A DNA stretch of 64,000 nt from Lysobacterales bacterium (GTDB lineage Bacteria > Pseudomonadota > Gammaproteobacteria > Xanthomonadales > SZUA-36). Below, piece by piece: positions 44,268-53,322 of this stretch. Position numbers and translations under genes: made by a program. The DNA is taken from assembly GCA_028289465.1 (NCBI GenBank), contig JANQPM010000076.1, positions 45,782 through 109,781 on the forward strand, given 5' to 3'. Position 1 is the first letter of the stretch. The number at the start of each line of letters is the position of its first letter. The notes under the pieces were generated by a model. That model ran no database searches. It saw only the letters and a program-made list of their open reading frames with translations, and was not told the DNA's origin.

Positions 44268-45511
44268 CGCTGCCGATACTGGGCTTCGGGTACAGCCTTG
44301 TCTTCCACCTGCTGCCAGACGCGAAGCAAATTGCCGCCCAGAATTTTCTTGATATCCGTTTCCGAATAATCCCGGCGCAGAAACTCCGCTACCAGATTGT
44401 GGTACTGCGATACGTCTTTCAGGCCTTCGGGCAGACTGTCGCCGACTCCGTCGAAATCCGAACCGATGCCGACATGATCCGGCCCGACCAGATCAATCAC
44501 GTGATCGAAGTGGTCGGCAACCTGCTGGACGCTGGCGTACGGGTAGGGGTGTTCTTCACGATAAGCCTTTTGGAATTCGGCCGCCGCATCGCTGCCCGTA
44601 TCCCAGCGGTTGACGCGCAGGTATTCGCCCCGCTCCGCATCGAAAGCCAGACGCCATTCACGCGCGGCCTCGGTGATAAAGCCGGAGCCGAAATTAATCT
44701 GGATCACGCCTCCGTTTTCGGCCAGTTTTTTGATCATGTCGTCGGACATGTTGCGTTCCCAGCCGGGCGTAAAACGGCGTGCCGACGAATGCGAGGCGAT
44801 GACCGGCGACTGGCTCAGCTCGATCACCTGATAGAACGCATCATCGGACACATGCGAGATGTCGATCATGATTCCGAGACGATTCATCTCCGCAACCAGT
44901 TGTTTACCGAACGGACTCAGCCCGTTCCACTGCCGGTTTTCGTCATAAGACGAATCGCTGATATGGTTGCTCTTGCTGTGAGCCAGCGTTATATAGCGGA
45001 TGCCGCGCTGATGAAAATGCCGCAGCTTTTCCAGATCGCCTTCGATCGGCGCGCCGTTTTCCATGCCAAGTGCCATCTGAACCGGGCCCTGGTTTTTGCG
45101 TTCGTTAATGCTGTGCTTCACGGTCATCCGCCCACCGGAACGCGCCTCGATCGCCTCCACATGGTCGATCAGTTGATTGGCGAGCTGGAACGCGGTCCCG
45201 TCGGCTTCGGCCTTGGCCGGCGTATAAATGGACATGAATACGATGTCCAAGCCGCCCCGGCGGGCCCTGACATAATCGAAGTCACCGCCTTCGATGGCCT
45301 TGGTGACATCCACCCAGCCGTCCACAATTCGATAAGGTGCATCGATATGCGTATCGACCAGCGGACTGCTGAGCACGATTTCGCAGGCCCGCTGCAAAAC
45401 GGCGTCGTCCTTAAGGTGACCGCAACCCGGTTTAATGTCATCACCGGCTGCAACAGGCCCGTGGCTGACCATGGCTGCAATCGCGGCCATCAAGATTGAA
45501 AACGGTTTCAT
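44264..45511 (-). CDS. Exported membrane dipeptidase-type M19 peptidase
   Basis: A 415-residue protein with a signal peptide (FSILMAAIAAMVSHGPVAAGD). M19 features: the HxD zinc site in PLVDTHIDAPYR, the bridging Glu in ALGMENGAPIE, His in IDISHVSDDAF and IASHSSARRF, and Asp in GIGSDFDGVG. Renal-dipeptidase-like enzymes cut L-x-D and other dipeptides. ATG 45511 with GGGAAGG starts the signal peptide; the upstream extension is not family-like. It is the first gene of the operon with the OYE enzyme and IlvE, and is divergent from the bicupin operon. Confidence 0.93.
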   Translation of the reverse strand: MKPFSILMAAIAAMVSHGPVAAGDDIKPGCGHLKDDAVLQRACEIVLSSPLVDTHIDAPYRIVDGWVDVTKAIEGGDFDYVRARRGGLDIVFMSIYTPAKAEADGTAFQLANQLIDHVEAIEARSGGRMTVKHSINERKNQGPVQMALGMENGAPIEGDLEKLRHFHQRGIRYITLAHSKSNHISDSSYDENRQWNGLSPFGKQLVAEMNRLGIMIDISHVSDDAFYQVIELSQSPVIASHSSARRFTPGWERNMSDDMIKKLAENGGVIQINFGSGFITEAAREWRLAFDAERGEYLRVNRWDTGSDAAAEFQKAYREEHPYPYASVQQVADHFDHVIDLVGPDHVGIGSDFDGVGDSLPEGLKDVSQYHNLVAEFLRRDYSETDIKKILGGNLLRVWQQVEDKAVPEAQYRQR

Positions 45512-45641
45512 AAGCCTTCCCTGTTCGAACCAAACGCAACATCCTACTACCCGCACCCCTGCAATGTCATGAATAAATTGCCACTGGCAGGTACACTCGC
45601 CAGCGACTAGACTGGTTGGCACTTCAGTTTCGGGGACCGCT

Positions 45642-46391
45642 TTGAAAGATCTGGACGGCGGCTGCTACGTAACGCATCTGGACGAACTGGATTTCCAGCA
45701 GGATGGCAGCAGTCGCTGGGCGCCGGTAATCAATGCACACTTCGGCGCCCGGGCCCTTTCGATGATTGCCTTTGAATTCGGTACAGGCCGTTCGCCGATC
45801 ATTCAGGCCGGGGACAGCGATACCGTGCTGTATGTAAAATCCGGCCACGGGCAGATTGTGGTTTCCGGCGAAATTCTTGCACTGCAACCGGAACGCGGCA
45901 TTTACGTTCGGCCGCAAGAATCATTCCGGGTGGACAATGACGATCACGAACCGGTGGTGGTGCTGGCCGGTATCTGTCCAGAACCCCGACAACTGCGTTT
46001 CAGCGACGGCTGGCTCGGCCCGCGCCGCGATGGCGGTTCCGGCCCGCGAACGGTGGATGCGAAAGACTGCGCCAAAGCCGCCACCGGAGAGCGCTTTTAC
46101 AAACTGCTGGTCGGGCCGTCGGTCGGCAGCCGGCAGGTGACCCAGTTCATCGGCATGATTCCGCAATCCAAGGCGCCGGAACATTTCCATGAATACGAGG
46201 AAGCCATTTGCGTTCTATCGGGCCAGGGGCTGATGTGGACCGGCAAGCGCAGCGCGCCGGTTTCGAACGGCAGCCTGATTTTTCTGCCTAAGCGGCAGCC
46301 GCACTGCCTGCAGTGCACGAACCCGGAAGGCATGCTGTTGATGGGTCTGTTCTACCCGTCCGGCAGCCCGGCGGTGAAATACGACACATGA
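45642..46391 (+). CDS. Bicupin protein
   Basis: A 249-residue protein starting at TTG 45642 after GGGGA. Two cupin halves are visible: the first with VLYVKSGHGQIVVSGEILALQPERGIYVRPQ and lacking the usual His pair, the second with PEHFHEYEEAICVLSGQG and FLPKRQPHCLQC, which carries the HxH...E...H metal ligands. The layout resembles (S)-ureidoglycine aminohydrolase-like and other bicupins, which isomerise, deaminate or oxygenate small polar compounds. The exact reaction is not known. Its TGA overlaps the ATG of the NSS transporter, so they are coupled. Confidence 0.85.
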   Translation: MKDLDGGCYVTHLDELDFQQDGSSRWAPVINAHFGARALSMIAFEFGTGRSPIIQAGDSDTVLYVKSGHGQIVVSGEILALQPERGIYVRPQESFRVDNDDHEPVVVLAGICPEPRQLRFSDGWLGPRRDGGSGPRTVDAKDCAKAATGERFYKLLVGPSVGSRQVTQFIGMIPQSKAPEHFHEYEEAICVLSGQGLMWTGKRSAPVSNGSLIFLPKRQPHCLQCTNPEGMLLMGLFYPSGSPAVKYDT

Positions 46392-47695
46392 GCGCCCGCC
46401 CGACCTTCAGTTCCGGTCTCACCGCGCTGCTGACCATGGCCGGCCTGGCCATCGGTCTCGGCAATGTCTGGCGCTTCCCGTACATGATGGGGCAGAACGG
46501 CGGCAGTGCGTTCCTGCTGGTTTATCTGCTGTTTATGTTGCTGCTAGCAGTACCGGCATTGATGGCCGAATGGTCGCTCGGGCGCGAAACGCGGACCGGG
46601 CCGATCGAAACCTATCGCAAGGTCATCGGTACCCGGACCGGTTTGGCCATCGGTCTGATCATGGTGTTTTCCGTTTTCATGGCGCTGACCTACTATTCCC
46701 TGGTGATCGGGCATATCGTCTATACCGCCTGGTTTGCCGCCGCCAGCGGTTTCGATGCCGGACACCTGCCGGCCTATCACGACGGCATGAGCCGGCACGG
46801 ACTGCAGTTTCTTCTCGGTGCGGGCGTCACCGTATTTTCGCTGTGGATCGTCCACCGCGGCCTGCACCGGGGCATCGAGGTAATGAACCGCTGGCTGGTG
46901 CCGCTGTTCGGCATCGCGGTGATCTACCTGGTCTTTGTTGCGCTAAGCCTGGATGGAGCGATGGATCGGCTGGTGGCGTTTCTGCAACCCGATTTTTCGC
47001 AGATCACCCCGAACGTCATTTTTGCCGCGATGGGCCAGGTTTGTTTTTCGGTCGGCCTATCCGGCGTACTCGGTGTGATGTATGGCAGCTATCTGCAGCG
47101 CAACCAGCGCCTCGCACCGACCGCGGTCGGTACGGTCGCGATGGACGCCGGCGCTGCGTTTCTGGCCAGCCTGTTCGTCGTGCCGGCAGTGCTGGTTTTC
47201 GGCCTGAACATAGCCAGCGGACCGGGATTGCTGTTCGATACGCTGCCGCAGCTATTCGCGGTCATGCCGGGCGGCCGCTGGCTGGCCACAGTGTTTCTGT
47301 CCGCATGGGTCATGGTCGCCGTGCTGTCGGTCATCGCGACCTACGACGCCATTGTCGGCGGCTTGCACGATTTAAGCGGGCCCCGCATTGGCAAGACCTG
47401 GTGGATCGCTCTGATCGGTGGCGCCAATGTTGCAGTGATGCTGCCGATTGCATTCAACCCGCAGTGGATCGGCACGCTGGATCTGGTGGTCGGCTCCGGC
47501 ATGTTCATGTTCGGCGCGCTGATTGCCGTGCTGGCCGCCGGCTGGGGGCTGGGCAAAGTACGCCTGGCGGCGCAGGTTTCGGACGGCATACCGGCCCGGC
47601 TGCGCGGTCTGTTTATCATCTGGCTGCGCTATCTGGTGCCACTGGCGCTGGCGGCCATACTGATTGGTATTATTTATCCCGCTTTTCGCGCCTAA
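46388..47695 (+). CDS. Sodium-dependent NSS-family amino acid-type transporter
   Basis: A 435-residue NSS (LeuT-type) symporter with about 11 helices. The hallmark GLAIGLGNVWRFPYMMGQNGGSAFLLVY is at the N-terminus, helix 3 has YYSLVIGHIVYTAWF and the mid-protein helix has VCFSVGLSGVLGVMYGSY. Most relatives take up amino acids or related amines with Na+ (and sometimes Cl-). Its start overlaps the bicupin stop. The oxygenase gene begins 24 bases after it, so the three form one operon. Confidence 0.93.
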   Translation: MSARPTFSSGLTALLTMAGLAIGLGNVWRFPYMMGQNGGSAFLLVYLLFMLLLAVPALMAEWSLGRETRTGPIETYRKVIGTRTGLAIGLIMVFSVFMALTYYSLVIGHIVYTAWFAAASGFDAGHLPAYHDGMSRHGLQFLLGAGVTVFSLWIVHRGLHRGIEVMNRWLVPLFGIAVIYLVFVALSLDGAMDRLVAFLQPDFSQITPNVIFAAMGQVCFSVGLSGVLGVMYGSYLQRNQRLAPTAVGTVAMDAGAAFLASLFVVPAVLVFGLNIASGPGLLFDTLPQLFAVMPGGRWLATVFLSAWVMVAVLSVIATYDAIVGGLHDLSGPRIGKTWWIALIGGANVAVMLPIAFNPQWIGTLDLVVGSGMFMFGALIAVLAAGWGLGKVRLAAQVSDGIPARLRGLFIIWLRYLVPLALAAILIGIIYPAFRA

Positions 47696-47719
47696 ACGGG
47701 CCTTGCCCGGGGAACGCCG

Positions 47720-48808
47720 ATGAACGACCGCAAACAACGGGGAATCGATGCGCTGAACCAGGACTACCGCCGGTTCGAACAAGTCCACAAAGACCAGCAC
47801 TATCATCTGGCGGAAAAGCCGGGTCGGGACGAATACGATTCGGACTACGTGATTCAAACCTGCGATATGGCCGATTTCTTCCATCGCGGAGAGCAAGGCA
47901 AACGGGCCTTTGCGGAACAACTGGGCAGTGCGCTGGAAGGCATCGGATTTGCGATTCTGGTCAATCACGGCGTAGATGCCGGGCTGTATGACGCCACCAC
48001 GACGCTGACCCGGCGGTTTTTCGAGCAAATCGGCGCCGAACAGCGGGCACCGTATCTGGCCCGGCGACACGGTTCGGTCAACCAGGGTTATTTTCCGATC
48101 AAGGAAACCACGGTGATCCACCCCGACCTGGTCGAAGGCTGGGTGTTCTGCCGGCGTGCTTTCGATCTGGACCGGCACAGCCACTACCGGGCGGAGGACT
48201 ACTGGCCGGCAGCCGGCTACGAGCCGGAATTCCGCCGATTGATTCAGGCGCAGGAACCGCTGATCCTGCCGGTGATGCAAAGCCTGCTGCGCTACCTGGG
48301 CTGCGACCCGTACTGCTACGACGATAAGCTTACAGCCACCAACTTCGGCTTTCGGCTGAACTATTATCCACCGCTACAGGCCGAAGATCTGCATTCCGGC
48401 GCCGGACGCATGCTGGGCCATGAAGACGTGGACCTGTTCACCTTTCTACCGGCTCCGGACGTTGACGGCCTGCAGGTGCTCAACCGCCGCAATATGAAGT
48501 GGATTCGGCTGAACGCGCCACCGGGCAGCATTATCCTGAACACCGGAGACTATATGCAGCGCATCAGCAACGACCGCCTGCCGTCGACCACCCACCGGGT
48601 CGCCCATCCCGGCAACCCCGAACTGCTGCGGCAGGCTAGGGTTTCCTACCCGATGGCGATCTACCTGTGGGAAGACGAAATTCTGGAAGTGCTGCCGGGG
48701 CTGGGCGAACCCAAATATCCACCGATATCGGCACTGGCGTTCCATACCGCGATTACCAGCAAGTATTACGGCGAGGCCTATGCGGTAAAAAACGAAGACC
48801 CGGGCTGA
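47720..48808 (+). CDS. Isopenicillin-N-synthase-like Fe(II)/2-oxoacid oxygenase
   Basis: A 362-residue protein with the IPNS/2OG-dioxygenase double-stranded beta-helix. The metal ligands are the H-x-D in LGHEDVDLFTFL and the distal His in STTHRVAH, and RVSYPM supplies the R-x-S that binds the 2-oxoacid carboxylate. An N-terminal domain with DFFHRGEQ and GIGFAILVNHGVD is typical. It would oxidise a small substrate using 2-oxoglutarate or the substrate's own carboxylate. Its partner transporter and bicupin hint at an amino-acid-like substrate. It starts at ATG 47720 with GGGGA. Confidence 0.9.
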   Translation: MNDRKQRGIDALNQDYRRFEQVHKDQHYHLAEKPGRDEYDSDYVIQTCDMADFFHRGEQGKRAFAEQLGSALEGIGFAILVNHGVDAGLYDATTTLTRRFFEQIGAEQRAPYLARRHGSVNQGYFPIKETTVIHPDLVEGWVFCRRAFDLDRHSHYRAEDYWPAAGYEPEFRRLIQAQEPLILPVMQSLLRYLGCDPYCYDDKLTATNFGFRLNYYPPLQAEDLHSGAGRMLGHEDVDLFTFLPAPDVDGLQVLNRRNMKWIRLNAPPGSIILNTGDYMQRISNDRLPSTTHRVAHPGNPELLRQARVSYPMAIYLWEDEILEVLPGLGEPKYPPISALAFHTAITSKYYGEAYAVKNEDPG

Positions 48809-48883
48809 TCCGCGAAATATTTCCGGTCCCGGCAGGGTCATTAAAGCCAGACTGAAACGCACTTGCCTGACGGAGCACATACA

Positions 48884-49525
48884 ATGATCAGATTATGCTT
48901 GGCAATACTGCTTGCCGGTACGGCCGTGTTCGGACAAGCCGGCGAAATTGCACCCGACCAATGGTCCATTCAGCCGCTGCTGGCCGGCGCAAAGGCACCG
49001 GCTTTTCAAGCCACCGGCGCCGACGGTTCCACCTTCACCTTCGATCCGGATCAGCTTGAACGCCCGGCGCTGATCATCTTCTATCGTGGCGGCTGGTGTC
49101 CGTACTGCAATCTACACTGGGCAGAGCTGCGCAAGATCGAGCAAGACCTGCTGGCGCTGGATATGGATATGATTTTTATGAGCGCGGACAAGCCATCGGT
49201 ACTGGCCGATGCGATACAGGATGGCGAGGAGCTTCCCTATTACCTGCTGTCCGACAGCAGTACCGCAGTTGCGCAGGCGTTCGGTATCGCGTTTCGGGTC
49301 GATGACAAAACCTACCAGCGCTATATTCAACTCGATATTGTCGATTTGGAAGAAACCTCTGGTGAGGCCCACCACGCGCTGCCGGCACCGGCCACGTTTA
49401 TCGTCGGCCGCGACGGCACGCTCAAGTTCCAGTATGTGAACCCGGACTTCAGAGTCCGGCTGTCGCCGGAGGTCTTGCTGGCGGCTGCCAGAACCATGCC
49501 GGAACGGCGAATCAGAAAGCCCTAA
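48884..49525 (+). CDS. Exported AhpC/TSA-type redoxin
   Basis: A 213-residue thioredoxin-fold protein with a signal peptide (LCLAILLAGTAVFGQAGE). The redox motif is GGWCPYCNLHW, a CxxC typical of the PRX-like/AhpC-TSA family. Supporting stretches: IIFYRGGWC, LLSDSSTAVAQAFGI and PATFIVGRDGTLKFQY. It likely reduces peroxides or disulfides in the periplasm. ATG 48884 follows CGGAG. Its TAA overlaps by four bases the stop of the convergent DUF1272 gene. Confidence 0.88.
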   Translation: MIRLCLAILLAGTAVFGQAGEIAPDQWSIQPLLAGAKAPAFQATGADGSTFTFDPDQLERPALIIFYRGGWCPYCNLHWAELRKIEQDLLALDMDMIFMSADKPSVLADAIQDGEELPYYLLSDSSTAVAQAFGIAFRVDDKTYQRYIQLDIVDLEETSGEAHHALPAPATFIVGRDGTLKFQYVNPDFRVRLSPEVLLAAARTMPERRIRKP

Positions 49526-49830
49526 CGCTTTTCCGGTGCAATCGTTTTGATCGCGGCGGCAAAGGCCCCATGGTCTTTGCGGTTCACCGGACTATGCACC
49601 GTGCGCTCAGTGGCCGGGTGGTGTGTCAGAGACACGCCGCCACGATATTCAGTGGCCGGCCGAATCGGCCGGCGACAGAAACCGCCGCCGCAATTGGGAC
49701 AGACATTTAACAGCACCCGGTCTACGCATTCCCGGCAGAAAGTGCACTCATAGGAGCAAATCATTGCGTCGGTCGAATTCGGCGGCAATGCCCGCTTGCA
49801 GTGCTCGCAGCAGGGTCGTAGTTGCAGCAC
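49522..49830 (-). CDS. DUF1272 cysteine-rich protein
   Basis: A 102-residue protein. The first 60 residues match the DUF1272 pattern: LRPCCEHCKRALPPNST, ICSYECTFCRECVDRVLLNVCPNCGGGFCRRPIRPA, with about ten Cys residues arranged for two or more zinc sites. The remainder is a polar tail. It starts at GTG 49830 behind AAAGGAG. DUF1272 proteins are of unknown function, probably zinc-binding. Its stop overlaps that of the convergent redoxin, and it follows the DUF1579-like gene by 17 bases, so the two may be cotranscribed. Confidence 0.9.
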   Translation of the reverse strand: MLQLRPCCEHCKRALPPNSTDAMICSYECTFCRECVDRVLLNVCPNCGGGFCRRPIRPATEYRGGVSLTHHPATERTVHSPVNRKDHGAFAAAIKTIAPEKR

Positions 49831-49847
49831 ATCTCTCCTTTGCGAAT

Positions 49848-50309
49848 CTACCGCAGCCGGCTGAATTGCATCAGCCAGTTTACTTCCCAGCTACTACCCT
49901 GATCCACGGAAAACGCCTGCTCCCAGCAGGCGGAGTCCGACCGAATCCCAGTCCAGAGGAATCTGATCCGCACGGGCGTCCCCTGCCACTCACCATCGCA
50001 ATAGAAGCTGCCGATGCCGTTTTCAAAACTGCCGACCAGCGGTTTGTCCAGGCTGACCCGGTTGGAATCGGCCCAATACAGGCTCCATTGCCGGGTCTCC
50101 GGGTTAAACAGGCGCAGCGTCATTCCTTTGAAATCGGAACCGGTAACGACAAACTCGTCCACGTTGGCAAAGCCGTTCAGCGCCGGACGCACAGTCAGCT
50201 CCGCGTCGAACTCCTGCCAATCCGTGCATTGCACCAGGCGCTGATTCAGCTTACGGTTATGTACCTGCCAGCGCCCGATCAAAAAATCGAAATCGCGGTG
50301 GGAAGACAT
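49848..50309 (-). CDS. DUF1579-like small beta-barrel protein
   Basis: A 153-residue protein. It starts DFDFLIGRWQVHNRKL and has a run of beta strands (FANVDEFVVTG, MTLRLFNPETRQWSLYWAD, IGSFYCDGEWQG, VRIRFLWTGI), the arrangement of DUF1579/lipocalin-like proteins of unknown function that bind small ligands. No signal peptide. It is followed 17 bases later by DUF1272 on the same strand. Confidence 0.75.
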   Translation of the reverse strand: MSSHRDFDFLIGRWQVHNRKLNQRLVQCTDWQEFDAELTVRPALNGFANVDEFVVTGSDFKGMTLRLFNPETRQWSLYWADSNRVSLDKPLVGSFENGIGSFYCDGEWQGTPVRIRFLWTGIRSDSACWEQAFSVDQGSSWEVNWLMQFSRLR

Positions 50310-50402
50310 GGCCGGACCTTCTTTCGATAAGTCCCTTTATACTAGGAAGGCAGTGGCGAAGATAAAAAGCACCGCTTTTGGTGTTTCAGTGGGAACCGAT
50401 TA

Positions 50403-51080
50403 ATGAACGACATCACGCTATATGATCTGGAAGGGAGAAACGGGCGCCGCTTCAGTCCGTTTTGCTGGCGGGTAAAGCTGGCCCTGCAGCACAAAGACCT
50501 GGACTACACCGTGAAACCGGTTCGATTTACCGAAATCCCGGCCGTACATGACGGCGCCTTTAAATCCGTTCCGATCATCAACCATCAAGGGCACTGGATG
50601 GACCAGAGCTGGGCCATCGTCAACTATTTAGAAACGCAATTCGACGACCGCCCGAGCCTGTTCGGTTCACCAACCGGTAAAAGCCTGGCCGAATTCGTGA
50701 CCTGCTGGACAGACAGCCAGTTGCTGGCGCCGGTGTTCCGCGCGATCGTGACCGATATCTACGCCAACATACAGCCCGAAGACCAGCCTTACTTTCGTAC
50801 CACCCGGGAAAAACGCCTGGGCATGGCCCTTGAAGACACGCTGCCGCAGCGCGATGCCAACCGCAGCGAATTCCGGCAAAAGCTCTACCCGCTGCGACAG
50901 TTGCTGGGGAGCCAGCCCTACCTCGGCGGCGGCCAGGCCAGCCATGCCGACTATGCCGTTTTTAGTACTTTCCTATGGGCCGAGACCGCCAGCGATTTTG
51001 CACTGCTCGAAGACGACGACCCGGTACAGGACTGGAAGCGGCGGATGTACCGGGATCATGATGTATCGGGATCGTATTGA
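50403..51080 (+). CDS. Glutathione S-transferase family protein
   Basis: A 225-residue GST. The N-terminal thioredoxin-like domain has SPFCWRVKLALQHKDLDY, with a Ser-Pro-x-Cys active-site region, and VPIINHQGHWMDQSWAIVNYLE for the cis-Pro and Ser-rich glutathione site. The C-terminal helical domain includes QPYLGGGQASHADYAVFS. It could conjugate or reduce xenobiotics or act in a reductive step. The substrate is unknown. It has its own spacer on each side, with no operon partner. Confidence 0.9.
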   Translation: MNDITLYDLEGRNGRRFSPFCWRVKLALQHKDLDYTVKPVRFTEIPAVHDGAFKSVPIINHQGHWMDQSWAIVNYLETQFDDRPSLFGSPTGKSLAEFVTCWTDSQLLAPVFRAIVTDIYANIQPEDQPYFRTTREKRLGMALEDTLPQRDANRSEFRQKLYPLRQLLGSQPYLGGGQASHADYAVFSTFLWAETASDFALLEDDDPVQDWKRRMYRDHDVSGSY

Positions 51081-51297
51081 GTAGGTACTTGGGGTAGACC
51101 GCGTACTGCCAAACGCACCGAATCCGACTTATTTTGAGTTGAACCCCAATACCACCGAAATTCCAAGCAGAACTCCACAGGGTGGCCAAAGGCCGGTTAT
51201 TCAACGCGTTGGCATCAAATTACACCGGACCGGATGATACGGCCGGCGAGTCGACGTAAAATAGCGTTAATATTCAATTCGCGTAGCACGATCTATT
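51081..51297. other. Intergenic region before the CNNM/CBS gene
   Basis: Nothing supportable was seen in these 217 bases: no gene, strong hairpin or repeat-family member. Confidence 0.5.
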
Positions 51298-52518
51298 TTG
51301 CAAGCCATAAGTATTCTCAAACTGATTGTCATCCTGCTGCTGGCGGTACCGGCCGCGGCGGCTGCCGCTGTCGGTATCCCGGACGCCACCTCGGCTGCCG
51401 ACCGGGAAAGCGCTGTTATTTTGCTGATAGCGTTTGTGTCCCTGGCATTGGTGGTTTCGTTTCTATGCTCGGTGGCCGAGACCGTTCTGCTGAGCATTAC
51501 GCCACCATTTATCGAAAGCCTGCGGGACAGCAAGCCAAAACGCGCGGCCCTGCTGCAGGCGCTGCGCCAGGACAAGGTCGACCGTTCGCTGGCCGCGATT
51601 CTGACCATGAACACGATTTCGCATACCGTCGGCGCGATCGGGGCGGGCGCGCAGTCCGCGGTGGTATTCGGCAGTACCTGGGTCGGGGTTTTCTCGGCGG
51701 TGATGACGCTGGCCATTCTGTTTCTATCGGAAATTATTCCGAAAACCCTGGGCGCGGTTTACTGGCGCAGCCTGGTCGGCGTCACGACGCTGTTTATCCG
51801 CTCACTGATCGTGTTGCTGTATCCGCTGGTTCTGGCATCCGAAGCGATCACCCGGCTGATTACCCACGGCAAGAGCATTCACCGGTTCAGCCGCGACGAA
51901 TTTATCGCGATGGCCGGTCTCGGCGAGCAGATCGGCGCGCTGGACGAGCACGAATCCAAGATCATTCACAATCTGTTCCGCTTCCGGTCCCTGACGGCCA
52001 CCGACATCATGACCCCGCGAACGGTCATCTCGGCGCTGCCGGAGGCCATGCCGATCGACGAAGCTCAGGCACTGGCCGGCCGCAGCGCGTTTTCCCGCCT
52101 GCCGGTGTATCGGCAGGACATCGACGACATCACCGGCTTTGTGCTGAAAGACGAGATTCTGTCACAGCCCGCCGAAGCCGGAACGGACGTGACGCTGACC
52201 GCATTCAAACGCAAACTGCCGGCGGTACCGGGCACATTGGTGCTGCCGAAGCTGCTTGAATTTCTGCTCGACCAGCGTCAGCACATTGCGATTGTCGTGG
52301 ACGAATACGGCGGAACCCGGGGCCTGGTCACTTTGGAAGATGTGATCGAAACACTGCTCGGGCTGGATATCGTCGATGAGATGGACAATGTTGCCGACAT
52401 GCAGGCACTGGCCCGGCAGCAGTGGCTGAAACGCGCCCAAGCGCTGGGCCTGGAGTTGGCCGCCGAAGACCTGGACCGGGACGGGCAGCAGCCCGAGCCG
52501 GATTCGGATTCGGAGTAA
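51298..52518 (+). CDS. CNNM/HlyC-CorC-type membrane protein with CBS pair
   Basis: A 406-residue protein. The N-terminal CNNM domain has about four hydrophobic segments, with FLCSVAETVLLSITPP and FLSEIIPKTLGAVYW being diagnostic. A CBS pair follows: DIMTPRTVISALPEAMPIDEAQ and RLPVYRQDIDDITGFVLKDEI, then IAIVVDEYGGTRGLVTLEDVIE. Such proteins take part in Mg2+/Co2+ or other divalent cation homeostasis. TTG 51298 is the only in-frame start giving the full membrane domain, without a clear ribosome site, so the true start is uncertain. The C-terminal CorC/HlyC domain is short. Confidence 0.9.
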   Translation: MQAISILKLIVILLLAVPAAAAAAVGIPDATSAADRESAVILLIAFVSLALVVSFLCSVAETVLLSITPPFIESLRDSKPKRAALLQALRQDKVDRSLAAILTMNTISHTVGAIGAGAQSAVVFGSTWVGVFSAVMTLAILFLSEIIPKTLGAVYWRSLVGVTTLFIRSLIVLLYPLVLASEAITRLITHGKSIHRFSRDEFIAMAGLGEQIGALDEHESKIIHNLFRFRSLTATDIMTPRTVISALPEAMPIDEAQALAGRSAFSRLPVYRQDIDDITGFVLKDEILSQPAEAGTDVTLTAFKRKLPAVPGTLVLPKLLEFLLDQRQHIAIVVDEYGGTRGLVTLEDVIETLLGLDIVDEMDNVADMQALARQQWLKRAQALGLELAAEDLDRDGQQPEPDSDSE

Positions 52519-52590
52519 CGGCCGGCCGCACGGCTACGGCGATATCAGCCAGCGGGCTGCAGCGCTACAAAGCAATGGTCCGCCGACTGG

Positions 52591-53127
52591 CTATTGGTCT
52601 TCGGCCAGATGGCGCAGCGAGCGCATCCAGCGGTCGATCAGCGCTTTCACATGGGCCATTGGCCGCCTGGAATAGCGGCTGATGTGCGAGGACAATGACA
52701 TCATGTCACGACCGTCAAGCTCTTCGGCGCCGCTGACCACCAGCTCGTTCTGCGCGTCAAACCACTGGTATTCGAAGTGAATCCGGGCCGGATGGATCGG
52801 CCTGACAACACGCGGATCGTTGGCCAGGGTGGTCGACGGCCGAATCTCACCGGCCATATCGACTTCGGTGACCGACACAGTCAGGCGGCTGCCTTCCGGC
52901 AAGTAGCGTTTTACCGCGCGTTCGAAATGCCGGCTAAGCTCCTCCTGCAGGTACAAGGAGTCGCGTTCACGATAGCTGAACTCGGTTTTGAAGTCCGAAA
53001 ACTGCTGCGGTTCCAAATAAGTGACATGGGCCACTTCGCTGTCATCGGACTGCGCCAGCGCTGCCGGCGCCGAAAACGCTATGCCAATGGCAATCCATGC
53101 AACGCCAGTCAGGATTTGCCGCCTCAT
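52591..53127 (-). CDS. Exported DUF3016 protein
   Basis: A 178-residue protein with a signal peptide (LTGVAWIAIGIAFSAPAALAQ). The mature part shows the DUF3016 pattern: VTYLEPQQFSDFK, RHFERAVKRYLPEGSRLTVSVTEVDMAGEI, IHFEYQWFDAQNELVVSG and a C-terminal helix. Function is unknown. ATG 53127 follows AAGGAG. It is convergent with the CNNM gene and divergent from the Tyr/His-rich protein. Confidence 0.88.
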   Translation of the reverse strand: MRRQILTGVAWIAIGIAFSAPAALAQSDDSEVAHVTYLEPQQFSDFKTEFSYRERDSLYLQEELSRHFERAVKRYLPEGSRLTVSVTEVDMAGEIRPSTTLANDPRVVRPIHPARIHFEYQWFDAQNELVVSGAEELDGRDMMSLSSHISRYSRRPMAHVKALIDRWMRSLRHLAEDQ

Positions 53128-53322
53128 AAATTTCTCCTTCATGCGGTTCGCACCGTTCGTTTTCAAAGCTGTTGATTTCAGTGTAGTGCAATAGACTGAC
53201 TCAGCGCTGAATGATTCAACGCCGGTGGGCCTGCTGTTTCGTTCAGTTGCGGTTCAAGCACAGTTCATTTCCGGTTAATCGGCACCGCGTAGGATGGCCC
53301 CAGGCAAACTGGAGGAAAGCCC

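Noticed and set aside
44135..45499. Long plus-strand frame opposite the dipeptidase
   Set aside because: Shadow of the M19 gene, no recognisable motifs and no ribosome site.
46570..47991. Long frame overlapping the NSS transporter in another frame
   Set aside because: Arg/Gly-rich product typical of frame-shifted GC-rich coding DNA; the transporter frame is fully supported.
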